Program-made: the position numbers and the translations under genes
The notes under the pieces: generated by a model
Told to the model about the DNA's origin: nothing
The model's input: only the letters and a program-made list of their open reading frames with translations
Databases searched by the model: none
Source: an uncultured Candidatus Neoarthromitus sp.
GTDB lineage: Bacteria > Bacillota > Clostridia > Clostridiales > Clostridiaceae
DNA length: 64,000 nt
Assembly (NCBI GenBank): GCA_937890765.1
Contig: CALADQ010000007.1
Span: 1 to 64,000 of the forward strand
Direction: 5' to 3'
Part shown: one piece after another, positions 9,087 through 18,073 of the stretch
How positions within the stretch are numbered: position 1 is the stretch's first letter
How the letters are laid out: every line of letters starts with the position of its first letter

Positions 9087-9953
9087 ATGAAATTTATAAA
9101 AAATATTAAATTAAGTTTGATTTTATTTTTATCAATGATATTTGTTTTTTCATGTGGAATTTCAAAAACAGGAAATGAACAAATTGAAAATATGAAAATT
9201 GTTTCTTTATCGCCTTCCAATACTGAAATTTTAATGGGACTTTCTTTGGGAGAAAATTTAATTGGGCTTGACAAATATTCCAGTGAAGTTGAAGGAGTTA
9301 ATAAAGATGCAAAAATTTTTAATTTTGGAGAAGTGAACATCGAAGAGATAATAAATTTAAATCCAAATTTAGTTTTTGTTTCTGATTTTGCTTTTGAAGA
9401 TTTTAAAATTAACCAATTAAAAGATTATGGAATTAAAGTTGTAAATATTGAAACTCCAAATTCTTTGGAAGGAATATATGCGTCAATTAATTTAATTGGA
9501 AAGGAAACAGGAAAATTGCAAGAGAGCGAGAAGCTTGTTGAAGATTTAAAAAATGAAGTTTCCAAAATTGAAAATTCTAAATCGGAATCTGTAAAAATTT
9601 ATTTTGAAATTTCTCCTGCACCATATTTATATAGTTTTGGTAGCGATACATATTTAAATGAAATTATAGAAATTTCAGGCGGAAAAAATATATTTGGAAA
9701 TTTGGAAGGATGGCTTTCTCCAAATCAAGAAGAGATTATTAAATTAAATCCACAAATAATTTTTACAAGTGTGAACATTCCCAACAGCGTTGAGGAAATT
9801 AAAAACAGAGATGGTTGGCAAGAAATTGACGCCGTAAAAAATAACAATGTCTACTATATAGATGAAAATTTTTCATCGAGGCCTTCGCAATTTTTTGTAA
9901 AAGCTTTAATGCAAATCTCATCGTACATAAGAGAATTTAAAAATGAAAAATAA
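9087..9953 (+). CDS. FecB/BtuF-type substrate-binding lipoprotein
   Basis: Periplasmic-binding-protein-like lipoprotein of 288 residues. It has a lipoprotein signal (hydrophobic residues 9-22, lipobox VFSC with Cys23). Cluster A-8 features include VSLSPSNTEILMGLSLGENLIGLDKY, then VNIEEIINLNPNLVFVSD and WLSPNQEEIIKLNPQIIFTS. These proteins deliver iron complexes, heme or cobalamin to a FecCD permease. The overall look is BtuF-like, but the ligand is not decided by sequence. The stop overlaps the permease start by 11 bases. Confidence 0.88.
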   Translation: MKFIKNIKLSLILFLSMIFVFSCGISKTGNEQIENMKIVSLSPSNTEILMGLSLGENLIGLDKYSSEVEGVNKDAKIFNFGEVNIEEIINLNPNLVFVSDFAFEDFKINQLKDYGIKVVNIETPNSLEGIYASINLIGKETGKLQESEKLVEDLKNEVSKIENSKSESVKIYFEISPAPYLYSFGSDTYLNEIIEISGGKNIFGNLEGWLSPNQEEIIKLNPQIIFTSVNIPNSVEEIKNRDGWQEIDAVKNNNVYYIDENFSSRPSQFFVKALMQISSYIREFKNEK

Positions 9954-10959
9954 AAAAGTAGTTTTATGGATTATTTTAATTATTCCAATAGTTTCAATAA
10001 TTTTAAGTTTGAGTTTAGGAAAAAATTCAATTTCATTTTCACAAATGTTAAATATTTTTTTGGGAAAAATTTTTAATCTGAATTTGGGAAATGAAATTTC
10101 TAATTTGCAAATAGCTATAATTTGGGACATAAGACTTCCAAGAATTCTTTTGTCTTTTTTAATTGGAGGAATGTTGTCGATTAGTGGATGTATTTTTCAA
10201 TCTGTTTTGAGAAATCCGTTGGCCTCTTCGTATACTTTGGGAGTTTCGTCAGGCGCATCTTTAGGAGTTGGATTATTAATTGTTTTTGGTTTTAATTCAC
10301 TAAAAAATTTTTCATACGCGTTCGTAGGATTTTCATTTTCGATTTTGACCGTGCTTTTTGTTTTGTTTTTGTGTAAGAGAATAGATAAAAGATTAAATAA
10401 TAATAGCGTGATTTTAGTTGGCATGGTTATCTCGTTATTTTTAGATTCACTTCTCAATTTAATAACTTCAATGAAGAAAGAAAGTTTATCTTCAATATTA
10501 ATTTGGAAGATGGGTTCGTTTTCTTCAAGAGGTTGGGGATATTTAATTTTTATCATCCCGATTTTTGTAATTTCATTTTTTTGCGTAATGTTTTTTGTGA
10601 AAGAATTAGACATATTGACATTCGGCGATGAAATGGGAAATTCTGTTGGTGTGAATGTTAAAAACGTAAAATTTAAACTTTTAATTTTGTCATCAGTTTT
10701 AACAGGTGTAAGCATATCTTCAAGTGGAATAATAGGATTTATAGATTTAATAACTCCACAGATATGCAGAAAAATTTTTGGAGGAAATCACAAAATTATA
10801 ATTCCACTTTCAATGATTTTGGGAGGAAGTTTTATGATTTGGTTTGATTTTGTTGCTAGAAATATAGTTTATCCATCAGAGCTTCCACTCTCAACAATAA
10901 ATGCCTTAATTGGAACTCCAATATTTTGTTATGTTTTGTTTAGGAGAACTGTCCGATGA
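9943..10959 (+). CDS. FecCD-family ABC transporter permease
   Basis: Integral membrane permease of 338 residues with about ten hydrophobic helices. Family signatures include WDIRLPRILLSFLIGGMLSISG and FQSVLRNPLASSYTLGVSSGASLG early, and GIIGFIDLITPQICRKIFG late. It forms the channel of an iron-siderophore, heme or cobalamin importer with the flanking binding protein and ATPase. It overlaps both neighbours (11 bases at the start, ATGA at the end), so translation is probably coupled. Confidence 0.93.
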   Translation: MKNKKVVLWIILIIPIVSIILSLSLGKNSISFSQMLNIFLGKIFNLNLGNEISNLQIAIIWDIRLPRILLSFLIGGMLSISGCIFQSVLRNPLASSYTLGVSSGASLGVGLLIVFGFNSLKNFSYAFVGFSFSILTVLFVLFLCKRIDKRLNNNSVILVGMVISLFLDSLLNLITSMKKESLSSILIWKMGSFSSRGWGYLIFIIPIFVISFFCVMFFVKELDILTFGDEMGNSVGVNVKNVKFKLLILSSVLTGVSISSSGIIGFIDLITPQICRKIFGGNHKIIIPLSMILGGSFMIWFDFVARNIVYPSELPLSTINALIGTPIFCYVLFRRTVR

Positions 10960-11711
10960 AAAATATTTTAGAGGTGTCAAATCTTTTTTATTCCTATGGG
11001 AAAATTCAAATTTTAAAAAACATAAATTTCAGTTTAAATGATTCTGAAAAATTAATTATAATAGGAAGAAATGGATGTGGAAAATCAACTTTATTAAAAT
11101 GTTTGTGTAATTTTTTAGATTATAAAGGAAGTATAAAAATAAATGGAATTGAAATTAAAAATATGAAATCAAAAGAGTTAGCACAAAATATAACAATGTT
11201 AAACCAAAATGAAATTATAAATTTTGATTTTAAAGTTAAGGATGTAGTTGAATTTGGAAGATATGCTTACAGTAATTTCTGCAAGAAGGAAAATGAAAAA
11301 ATAATAAACGAATCGCTTTTAAAATTAAATATACTTGATCTAAAAAATTGTTATATGAGTGAACTATCTGGCGGTGAAAAACAAAAAGTTTTAATATCTA
11401 GAGTAATTGCGCAAGATTCTAAAATAGTACTTTTAGATGAGCCAAACAACAATTTGGATTTTAATTTTTACATAAATATGATTGATAATATAGATATTTG
11501 GTTTAAAAATAAAATTGTTATAAGTGCTATCCACGATTTAAATTTAGTCAGCATTTTAAATAATAAAGTTATGGCAATAAAGGAAAATGAAATTTACAAA
11601 ATAGGATATTTTAATAATGATTTTAATAGCAAAATTTTAAAAAGTATATACGATTTTGATGTTGAAAACTTTATGTTATCTTCATTAAAAAAATGGGAAT
11701 CTAGAAATTAA
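10956..11711 (+). CDS. FecE/BtuD-type ABC transporter ATP-binding protein
   Basis: ATPase of 251 residues. Walker A is GRNGCGKSTLLK, the signature is LSGGEKQKV, Walker B is KIVLLDEP, and the switch histidine is in SAIHDLN. It completes the binding protein-permease-ATPase set. The start overlaps the permease stop by four bases. It energises uptake of the same iron or cobalamin ligand. Confidence 0.93.
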   Translation: MKNILEVSNLFYSYGKIQILKNINFSLNDSEKLIIIGRNGCGKSTLLKCLCNFLDYKGSIKINGIEIKNMKSKELAQNITMLNQNEIINFDFKVKDVVEFGRYAYSNFCKKENEKIINESLLKLNILDLKNCYMSELSGGEKQKVLISRVIAQDSKIVLLDEPNNNLDFNFYINMIDNIDIWFKNKIVISAIHDLNLVSILNNKVMAIKENEIYKIGYFNNDFNSKILKSIYDFDVENFMLSSLKKWESRN

Positions 11712-11792
11712 AAATTTGATTTGTTAAACGTATTAGTTTAATGATAAGATTTAATAAAATACACACCAAAAGTTTTTAGGAGGAAAATTGGA

Positions 11793-12494
11793 ATGAATAC
11801 ACCGCATATTAATACAAATGGAAATAAAATAGCAGAATCAATTCTTTTACCAGGAGATCCGCTTAGAGCAAAATTCATAGCAGAAAATTTTTTGACAGAT
11901 GTAGAACAATTTAATTCAGTTAGAAATATGTACGGTTTCACAGGGAAATATAATGGAAAAGAAGTTTCGGTTATGGGAACAGGTATGGGAATTCCTAGCA
12001 TAGGAATATACTCCTATGAATTAATTTCAAAGTTTGGAGTTAAAAATTTAATACGAGTTGGAAGTTGCGGAGCTTTACAAGAAAATTTAAAATTGTATGA
12101 TGTGATTGTAGGTCAAGGTGCTTCAACTAATTCAAATTTTGCTTCTCAATATGGATTACCTGGAACATTTGCACCTATAGCTTCTTATGAACTTTTGTCT
12201 AAGGCAGTAAAGACAGCAGAAAAATTAAATATAAAAACGCATGTAGGGAATATTTTATCATCTGATATATTTTACGATGATAATAAAGAAGCTTATTTAT
12301 TGTGGAAGAAAATGGGGATACTTGGAGTAGAGATGGAGGCGGCAGCATTATATATGAATGCGGCTAGACTTTCAGCAAATGCACTTTGTATACTTACAGT
12401 TAGTGATCATATAATAACTCATGAAGAAACAACAGCAGAAGAAAGACAGACAGCTTTTGTTAACATGATAAAAATTTCTTTAGAAATGATTTAA
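11793..12494 (+). CDS. deoD: Purine nucleoside phosphorylase, DeoD type
   Basis: Phosphorolysis of purine (deoxy)nucleosides in salvage. The 233-residue length is typical of hexameric DeoD. Diagnostic segments are SILLPGDPLRAKFIA, GTGMGIPSIGIYSYELI, RVGSCGALQ and LGVEMEAAALY, with the catalytic Asp in VSDHI. AGGAGG precedes the ATG. A terminator follows at once, and a TTGTTA/TAAGAT promoter-like pair lies upstream, so it is likely its own unit. Confidence 0.96.
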   Translation: MNTPHINTNGNKIAESILLPGDPLRAKFIAENFLTDVEQFNSVRNMYGFTGKYNGKEVSVMGTGMGIPSIGIYSYELISKFGVKNLIRVGSCGALQENLKLYDVIVGQGASTNSNFASQYGLPGTFAPIASYELLSKAVKTAEKLNIKTHVGNILSSDIFYDDNKEAYLLWKKMGILGVEMEAAALYMNAARLSANALCILTVSDHIITHEETTAEERQTAFVNMIKISLEMI

Positions 12495-12501
12495 CATATT
12501 T

Positions 12502-12540
12502 GGATACATCTTAATAAAATAATGGATGTATCCTTTTTGT
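12502..12540 (+). terminator. Rho-independent terminator of deoD
   Basis: GGATACATC and GATGTATCC arms enclose an AT-rich loop, followed by a T run. Confidence 0.85.
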
Positions 12541-12608
12541 ATTTAAATGAATATATTTTCATTTGATTTCCATTAAGGGTAAGATCCTTTAATTTGGAGA
12601 TAATTGTA

Positions 12609-14963
12609 ATGTTGTATTTGTTGAGTTTATTGATAGCGATAGTATATTTTTTTATATTTATATATATTTTTAGATTTAAATTTAGATATTTTTTTAAAAA
12701 ATTTGTATATAGAGTATTACCTGAACTTATAATTCTAATGTATTTTAATTTTTTTATGATAAGCATAATAAATTCAAAGATAATAATTTCTTTAAGTAAA
12801 ACTCAATTTTATAGTGTTGCAAACCAAATCAATACCATATTTTTTCATAGATTTTATAATTTAACCTTTTTTGATTTTATAATGACCATAGTTTTAGTTT
12901 ATTTTCTTATTATAATAATCAAAAGTTTTTTTTATAGAAATTACTTGAGTAAATTGAAATATTTTAAAACAACGGTTATTTATAAATATTTTAATGAAGT
13001 CAAGTATTTAATAATAGGTTTTTATTTGATTTATTTCATAAGTTTATATGTATCAAGGGAATATTTCATATACTCACCTGCACAATATATAAATATTTTT
13101 ACAATATTTAATGTTTATTTTGTATTAAATATGTTTTTAATGATGAAAGAATTAGAAATAACATTAATTTCGAGTTTATTTGATTATAAGATAGATAAAT
13201 TTAATGCAAAGGACTTTATTAAGGATGAAAATTACAGAATTTATGACTTTGATATGATGTTTGAAGAAAAAAAATATCTATTTAAGGAAGTAAATAACTA
13301 TTTAAATTATTATCAAAAAGAGGCCTTGACCATATGTATAGATGGTGATTGTGGTTGTGGTAAGACAAGTTTTGCAGGAGTTTTGCAAAAACAATTAAAT
13401 AAAGATTATTATGTATTTGATATAAATAGTTTGATAGTTACTGAAAACAATAGACTAAATGATTATTTTAATTTTGTTATAGAAAATTTGTTTAAAGCAC
13501 ACTGTATATATAGTTCTAAGTTATTAAAAAATTATATGAATATAATAAGCTATGTTGTTAGTGATAAAATTTCAAATGTAGTTAACTATTTTATGGATGA
13601 AAATTTCAAAAAAAACTATTTTGATTTAAGAGATGAAATTAATTCTTGTATAAAAAAAATATTTGACCCTACTATAAATAAGCATACAGATAAGAAAGGA
13701 ATAATTTTTATAGTTGATGATTTAGAACGAGTTTATAATGAAGTACAGATAGTTAATATGCTTATTTTTTCTCAATATATAATTAGTTTTGATTATGTTA
13801 AATTTATTTTTGTAACTAATCTAGATGTTTTAGATGAAAAAATAGATAGTAGATATTTAAATATGTTTATACACAAAGTTTTTAAAATTGATGATACAAA
13901 TACTAACGATATACTGTCCAAATATTTTAGAGAGTTAGATGTTTATGAAAAAATAAATAAGAGATATAATTTAAATGAGTGGTTTAATATTTTGACCACA
14001 ATTGAATTTGATGAAAATATAAAAGAATTTGGGATGTATCTTTATAATAATATAAATCTTGAATATTATATTTTTTCTAAGAAATGGATGGAGTATAAAA
14101 CTAAAATTTTAGAAAAATTGAAAGAAAACTCTTGTTTAGATGGTTCATTTGCTAGAATAAATAACTTTGATTATGAGGTTATGAATGACTATTATAATTA
14201 TATATATTTTAAAAAATCATTCTTAGAAGACATAAGAGATGTTGTTTTAGATAATATATATGTAATAAATAGATCTGACAAAATAAAGTTTGATTTATAT
14301 AGTGATGAGCAAGTTATAGCTGTATGGATATATCTAGAGAAAAATGGTTTTTTGGATAGTTCATTATATTTGGATAAAGAGAAGTATAGAATATATAAAA
14401 ATTTAATAAAGTACAAAAATAGTATTGATAAAATAGGTAGTCTTGTTAATTTGAAACTTGAAAAAAATCCAAGAAATTTAAAAAGACAAGTATCATTTTT
14501 TTGGTATAGTTTTGAAAAATTAAACGAATATTTAGAACAAATAAAGGAGCATCAACATTTCGATGATGTTTTAAAACTTGTTACGCAAAGAGATTTTATA
14601 TTATTCTTTATGTTAATGTGTTTTTTCCAAATATCTAATTTTATAGAAGATGATTTGGAAGAATTTAAGGTAAGTTTTAAAAATAATATTGATATAATTG
14701 GAATTTATAAATTTTTAAATTCAAATTATGAAGATTTAAAAATTTGTTCTGTGAGAGGACTTACTTCTTTTGTTAATGAAAATGCAGATAAAGTTGATAT
14801 AGAAAACTATGTTTCTTTAAAAGGTTTTGATAAAGGTATAAATTATATATTTGTATGTTTTTATGTTCAAACTTATATATACAAAAAAATGATATTAGAA
14901 GATGTAAATGAAGAGGGATTAGAACTTTTAGTAAATTTCATATATAATCTAAATAGAAATTAA
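12609..14963 (+). CDS. Membrane-anchored KAP-like P-loop NTPase
   Basis: Large protein of about 784 residues. The first 185 residues hold roughly five transmembrane segments. An NTPase region follows, with Walker A GDCGCGKTS near residue 247 and Walker B IIFIVDDLERV near residue 365. The DDLER form of Walker B after a hydrophobic strand and N-terminal membrane helices are typical of the KAP family of STAND-like ATPases, often linked to plasmids, phage exclusion or membrane signalling. The C-terminal 400 residues are helical and unrecognised. GGAG places the start at ATG 12609 rather than TTG 12594. A terminator follows and a PD-(D/E)XK protein is next. Function unknown. Confidence 0.75.
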   Translation: MLYLLSLLIAIVYFFIFIYIFRFKFRYFFKKFVYRVLPELIILMYFNFFMISIINSKIIISLSKTQFYSVANQINTIFFHRFYNLTFFDFIMTIVLVYFLIIIIKSFFYRNYLSKLKYFKTTVIYKYFNEVKYLIIGFYLIYFISLYVSREYFIYSPAQYINIFTIFNVYFVLNMFLMMKELEITLISSLFDYKIDKFNAKDFIKDENYRIYDFDMMFEEKKYLFKEVNNYLNYYQKEALTICIDGDCGCGKTSFAGVLQKQLNKDYYVFDINSLIVTENNRLNDYFNFVIENLFKAHCIYSSKLLKNYMNIISYVVSDKISNVVNYFMDENFKKNYFDLRDEINSCIKKIFDPTINKHTDKKGIIFIVDDLERVYNEVQIVNMLIFSQYIISFDYVKFIFVTNLDVLDEKIDSRYLNMFIHKVFKIDDTNTNDILSKYFRELDVYEKINKRYNLNEWFNILTTIEFDENIKEFGMYLYNNINLEYYIFSKKWMEYKTKILEKLKENSCLDGSFARINNFDYEVMNDYYNYIYFKKSFLEDIRDVVLDNIYVINRSDKIKFDLYSDEQVIAVWIYLEKNGFLDSSLYLDKEKYRIYKNLIKYKNSIDKIGSLVNLKLEKNPRNLKRQVSFFWYSFEKLNEYLEQIKEHQHFDDVLKLVTQRDFILFFMLMCFFQISNFIEDDLEEFKVSFKNNIDIIGIYKFLNSNYEDLKICSVRGLTSFVNENADKVDIENYVSLKGFDKGINYIFVCFYVQTYIYKKMILEDVNEEGLELLVNFIYNLNRN

Positions 14964-14970
14964 TTTTAAG

Positions 14971-15003
14971 ATAGTAACTACAAATGTAGTTGCTATTTTT
15001 TTT
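14971..15003 (+). terminator. Rho-independent terminator after the KAP NTPase
   Basis: An 11-bp stem (14971-14981 with 14986-14996, one wobble) is followed by a T run. Confidence 0.85.
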
Positions 15004-15213
15004 ATTAATAAATAGGTGTACGTAATTTATTTGATTTCATGATATTTTTTCAATTTTAATATGCACATAATTAATATTATTTTAGTGTAAATTTTAAAAT
15101 TGTTACTTTTCATAATAATCAAGATTGGGTTTTTAGACCAAAATTTTGTATATAAATATTAAAAAACTCACAAAATAAAATGTATTTTTAATTTGCCAAT
15201 TGGGAGAAGTATC

Positions 15214-16074
15214 ATGGATCTTAATATTTTAGATAAACTAATTGAATATGCCATAATAGATATTTTTGAAGATACTAAACTCAAAATTTTGGGCTTTCCA
15301 TATAAGTGTAAATTTGTGAAAAGGAGAGAACAAGATAATTTTTACATAAAAGATGCTATTTTAAATTTTACAATGATGACTAAAGATAGTAAGATTGTAC
15401 ATTTTGAGTTTAAAAAAGAATATTTTTACAATGATATATACAAATTTCTTGTGTACTCTTCATTTTTGATATATGAAAATAAGGATGATTTTGAACTTGT
15501 GGTTGTTTATCCAAGTAAATCAAGAAAAGTAATTAGGAGTATGGCATTCACTTCTTTAAGATTTGTGTATACGGATGTTTATTTAGATTGCTTTAATGGT
15601 GATAAAATAATTATGAAGTTGGCTTCAAAAGTTTCAAGAAATAGAAAGTTAAGTGATGAAGAATTTTTAGCTCTTTCTCTTATACCGTACATGTATTCAA
15701 AAAGGGAAAAAGTTAATTTGATTATAGAAGGTTTGAGGTTGGCAAATTCCTTGAATTCTAAGAAAAAACATAATGTTATCATAATTATATTAATTTTATC
15801 AGAAGGATTTTTAGATGAGTCAGATATGATTAAAATTAAGAGGGAGATTCAAATGTATAAAATAGGCAAAATGCTAATTGAAGAAGGTAGAAAAAAGGCA
15901 GCTGATGAAGTCGAAAGAAAGGTTGCATCTAGAATGATTCAAAAAGGGAAAAATCAAGCTAAAATTGAAATAGCTGTCGATATGATGAAGAATAACGAGC
16001 CTTTAGATAAAATTATGAAATATACTGGGCTTGATAAAAATGATTTGGAAAAAATATATTATGATTTTAAATAA
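15214..16074 (+). CDS. Rpn/PD-(D/E)XK nuclease-family protein
   Basis: About 286 residues. The N-terminal half has the nuclease-fold pattern: an Asp in KDAILNF (about residue 47), then the strand IVHFEFKKE (about residues 63-71) supplying E-x-K. The C-terminus has the arrangement common in Rpn and 'PD-(D/E)XK nuclease family transposase' proteins: a charged helix rich in K/E, then IAVDMMKNNEPLDKIMKYTGL. Such proteins are recombination-linked nucleases, and many are solitary. No terminal inverted repeats were seen, so it is not called an insertion sequence. GGGAG before ATG 15214 sets the start, seven codons inside the longest frame. Confidence 0.75.
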   Translation: MDLNILDKLIEYAIIDIFEDTKLKILGFPYKCKFVKRREQDNFYIKDAILNFTMMTKDSKIVHFEFKKEYFYNDIYKFLVYSSFLIYENKDDFELVVVYPSKSRKVIRSMAFTSLRFVYTDVYLDCFNGDKIIMKLASKVSRNRKLSDEEFLALSLIPYMYSKREKVNLIIEGLRLANSLNSKKKHNVIIIILILSEGFLDESDMIKIKREIQMYKIGKMLIEEGRKKAADEVERKVASRMIQKGKNQAKIEIAVDMMKNNEPLDKIMKYTGLDKNDLEKIYYDFK

Positions 16075-16088
16075 TTGAATTTATTTTT

Positions 16089-16114
16089 GGATAGCTTTGT
16101 GCTATCCTTTTTCG
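16089..16114 (+). terminator. Rho-independent terminator
   Basis: A 7-bp GC-containing stem (GGATAGC and GCTATCC) with a 5-base loop and TTTTT tail. Confidence 0.85.
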
Positions 16115-16201
16115 ATTTTACAAATTGAAAAATTTAATAATAGATAATTTCAAAATAGATAATCATATAATTAAGGTTTATTTTGTGAGGTAATTGGTTT
16201 T

Positions 16202-16633
16202 ATGAAAATAACGGGATTGGATAATAAAGATAAGGGTGCTATGATTTTAAACAAAAAAGTTTCTAGAGATAAAGTTGATTCGTTTTCTAGAGAAATGGAA
16301 AGTAGTTTTTCTGATAAATCTAAGAGAGATCTTAAAGATTTAATGGACTCAATAAAAAAAAAGGGAGACAGAATTGTTCTTACAAAAACTCACGGGGATG
16401 TTTTGGAATATAAATCTCTTGTTAAAGATTATTTAAAGAGAGTTATGGAGGATATGTATGAGCTTAATAAATGTTCGGATACTTTTAATTCACGATATTA
16501 TTTGACTGTTGAAACTATAGATAAAAAACTTCAAGAATTAACGGAAAAAGTTTTGGGAAATGAAAAAGATAATATTTCAATTTTAACTACAATAGATGAG
16601 ATTCAAGGATTAATGTTGGATGTTTATAAGTGA
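16202..16633 (+). CDS. yaaR: YaaR-family (DUF327) protein
   Basis: A small 143-residue, highly charged, probably helical cytoplasmic protein. The pattern matches YaaR: an N-terminal segment with SFSREMESS, a central LKDLMDSIKKKGDRIVLTKTHGDVLEYKSLVKDYLK, and the C-terminal IDEIQGLMLDVYK. In Bacillus yaaR lies near tmk and holB; here it stands alone between terminators. The family's biochemical role is not known. Confidence 0.85.
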   Translation: MKITGLDNKDKGAMILNKKVSRDKVDSFSREMESSFSDKSKRDLKDLMDSIKKKGDRIVLTKTHGDVLEYKSLVKDYLKRVMEDMYELNKCSDTFNSRYYLTVETIDKKLQELTEKVLGNEKDNISILTTIDEIQGLMLDVYK

Positions 16634-16665
16634 GGGAGTAGAAATTTTTGTTCTGCTCTCTTTTT
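16634..16665 (+). terminator. Rho-independent terminator of yaaR
   Basis: A roughly 10-bp stem with wobbles (GGGAGTAGAA and TTCTGCTCTC) is followed by TTTTT. Confidence 0.7.
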
Positions 16666-16804
16666 AAATTTTATCATTTGAAGATAAATTACATATTTTT
16701 TAAAGTTAATATAAATAACAAATAGCTTAAATAGAATTTAAAATATTTGAAAATGAGTATTGCGTATAGTAACATAATTTTGAAAGGAAACAGGTGGTTT
16801 ATTT

Positions 16805-17416
16805 TTGAAAAAATTGAACTTTAGAGATTTGATATACTTTATAGTGGGAATTAGTTTTTTAACATTGGGCATTAGGATAATAGATATTTCCAGTTTGGGA
16901 CTGGCGTTTTCTGATGCTATAGTAATTAAATTGACTGAAATTTTTAATATTAATGCTTCCATTTCAAGTTTAATATTGGGAAGTTGTATTTTAATTGTTG
17001 TTAGCATTATAAAAAAGTCTCGTCCTCAAATCGAATGTTTAATAACTTCATTTGCTTTGGGGTTTTTTATAGATTTTTGGATGTTTTTCATAAAAGATGT
17101 GAGCATTGAAAATATTTTTGTGAAAATTGGGATTTTTATTTTTGGTGCGTTCGTTTTGTCTTTAGGAGTTTCAATGTATTTGCAACCTCAATATCCATCG
17201 CATCCTATTGATTTACTTTTAATAACTTTGGTAAAAACATTTAATTTTTCAATGTTCAAATCAAAAGTATTTATGGATGTGGTTTTTGCAATGTTTGCAA
17301 TTTTTTTAGTTGCACCAATAGGAATTGGAAGTATTTTTAATACCCTTTGTTTAGGGTTTTTTATAGATAAAATATTTTTCGTAGTTGAAAAATTTTACAA
17401 GAGAAATAGCAAATAA
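16805..17416 (+). CDS. YczE/YyaS/YitT-like membrane protein
   Basis: Integral membrane protein of 203 residues with about five hydrophobic helices. The opening FRDLIYFIVGISFLTLGIRI and the segment LGVSMYLQPQYPSHPIDLLL resemble the YczE/YyaS family. The start is TTG with AGGTGG upstream. No partner gene is adjacent. YczE affects lipopeptide production in Bacillus, but no such pathway is present here and the role is unknown. Confidence 0.75.
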   Translation: MKKLNFRDLIYFIVGISFLTLGIRIIDISSLGLAFSDAIVIKLTEIFNINASISSLILGSCILIVVSIIKKSRPQIECLITSFALGFFIDFWMFFIKDVSIENIFVKIGIFIFGAFVLSLGVSMYLQPQYPSHPIDLLLITLVKTFNFSMFKSKVFMDVVFAMFAIFLVAPIGIGSIFNTLCLGFFIDKIFFVVEKFYKRNSK

Positions 17417-17466
17417 ATAAAATATTTCATAATATACTTTTATAACAAATATTTAGAGGTTGTATT

Positions 17467-18024
17467 ATGAAAAAAAATTATTCTCGAAATAATAATCTTA
17501 AGGGAAGTGAAACTGAAAAAAATTTGTGGACAGCTTTTGCAGGAGAGTGCGAGGCGCGAGTTAGATATGAATTTTTTGCAGATATTGCAAGAAAAGATGG
17601 ATATGAGCAAATAGGTGCGATATTTGATGAAACTTCTCACAACGAAAAAGAACATGCGGAAATGTGGTACAAGTATTTAGGACAAATTTTTAACACGGAA
17701 AAAAATCTTGAAAGAGCGGCAACTTTAGAAGAATATGAGTCCACTGAAATGTATGTTGAATTTGCAGATGTTGCTGAGCGTGAAGGTTTTACAGAAATAA
17801 GTACAAAATTTAGAGAAGTTGCTGGAATTGAAAAAGCGCATAATGAAAGATTTCTTAAATTAAGGGAAAATATATTGAATGGAAAAGTTTTTCACAGAGA
17901 TGAGAAAGTTATGTGGCAATGCAGAAACTGTGGTTATTTAGTTTTTGGAGAAAATGCTCCTGAGGTTTGTCCAGTTTGTAATTACCCTCAAGCTTATTTC
18001 CAATTAAGAGAGGATAATTTTTAA
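17467..18024 (+). CDS. rbr: Rubrerythrin
   Basis: Peroxide-reducing non-heme iron protein of anaerobes. At 185 residues it has the classic order. The N-terminal four-helix diiron domain has ligands in GECEARVRYEFF, ETSHNEKEHAEMW and AGIEKAHNERF. The C-terminal rubredoxin-like domain has CRNCG and CPVCNYP around residues 155-175. It receives electrons from NAD(P)H through rubredoxin-type partners that are not in this window. It ends at a hairpin shared with the convergent gene, and indicates an anaerobe that meets oxygen. Confidence 0.96.
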   Translation: MKKNYSRNNNLKGSETEKNLWTAFAGECEARVRYEFFADIARKDGYEQIGAIFDETSHNEKEHAEMWYKYLGQIFNTEKNLERAATLEEYESTEMYVEFADVAEREGFTEISTKFREVAGIEKAHNERFLKLRENILNGKVFHRDEKVMWQCRNCGYLVFGENAPEVCPVCNYPQAYFQLREDNF

Positions 18025-18036
18025 TTTTGTGAAATG

Positions 18037-18073
18037 AAAATAAGTAGCATGGGATTGTGCTACTTATTTTATT
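18037..18073. terminator. Bidirectional terminator between rbr and the convergent gene
   Basis: A 13-bp perfect stem (AAAATAAGTAGCA and TGCTACTTATTTT) with A and T runs on either side serves both strands. Confidence 0.85.

Noticed and set aside
10197..10715. 172-codon minus-strand frame opposite the FecCD permease
   Set aside because: Shadow of the permease gene; composition mirrors the complementary strand and no start signal is present.
15214..16074. Insertion sequence around the PD-(D/E)XK protein
   Set aside because: No terminal inverted repeats or target duplications were seen, and the protein family is often not an active transposase.
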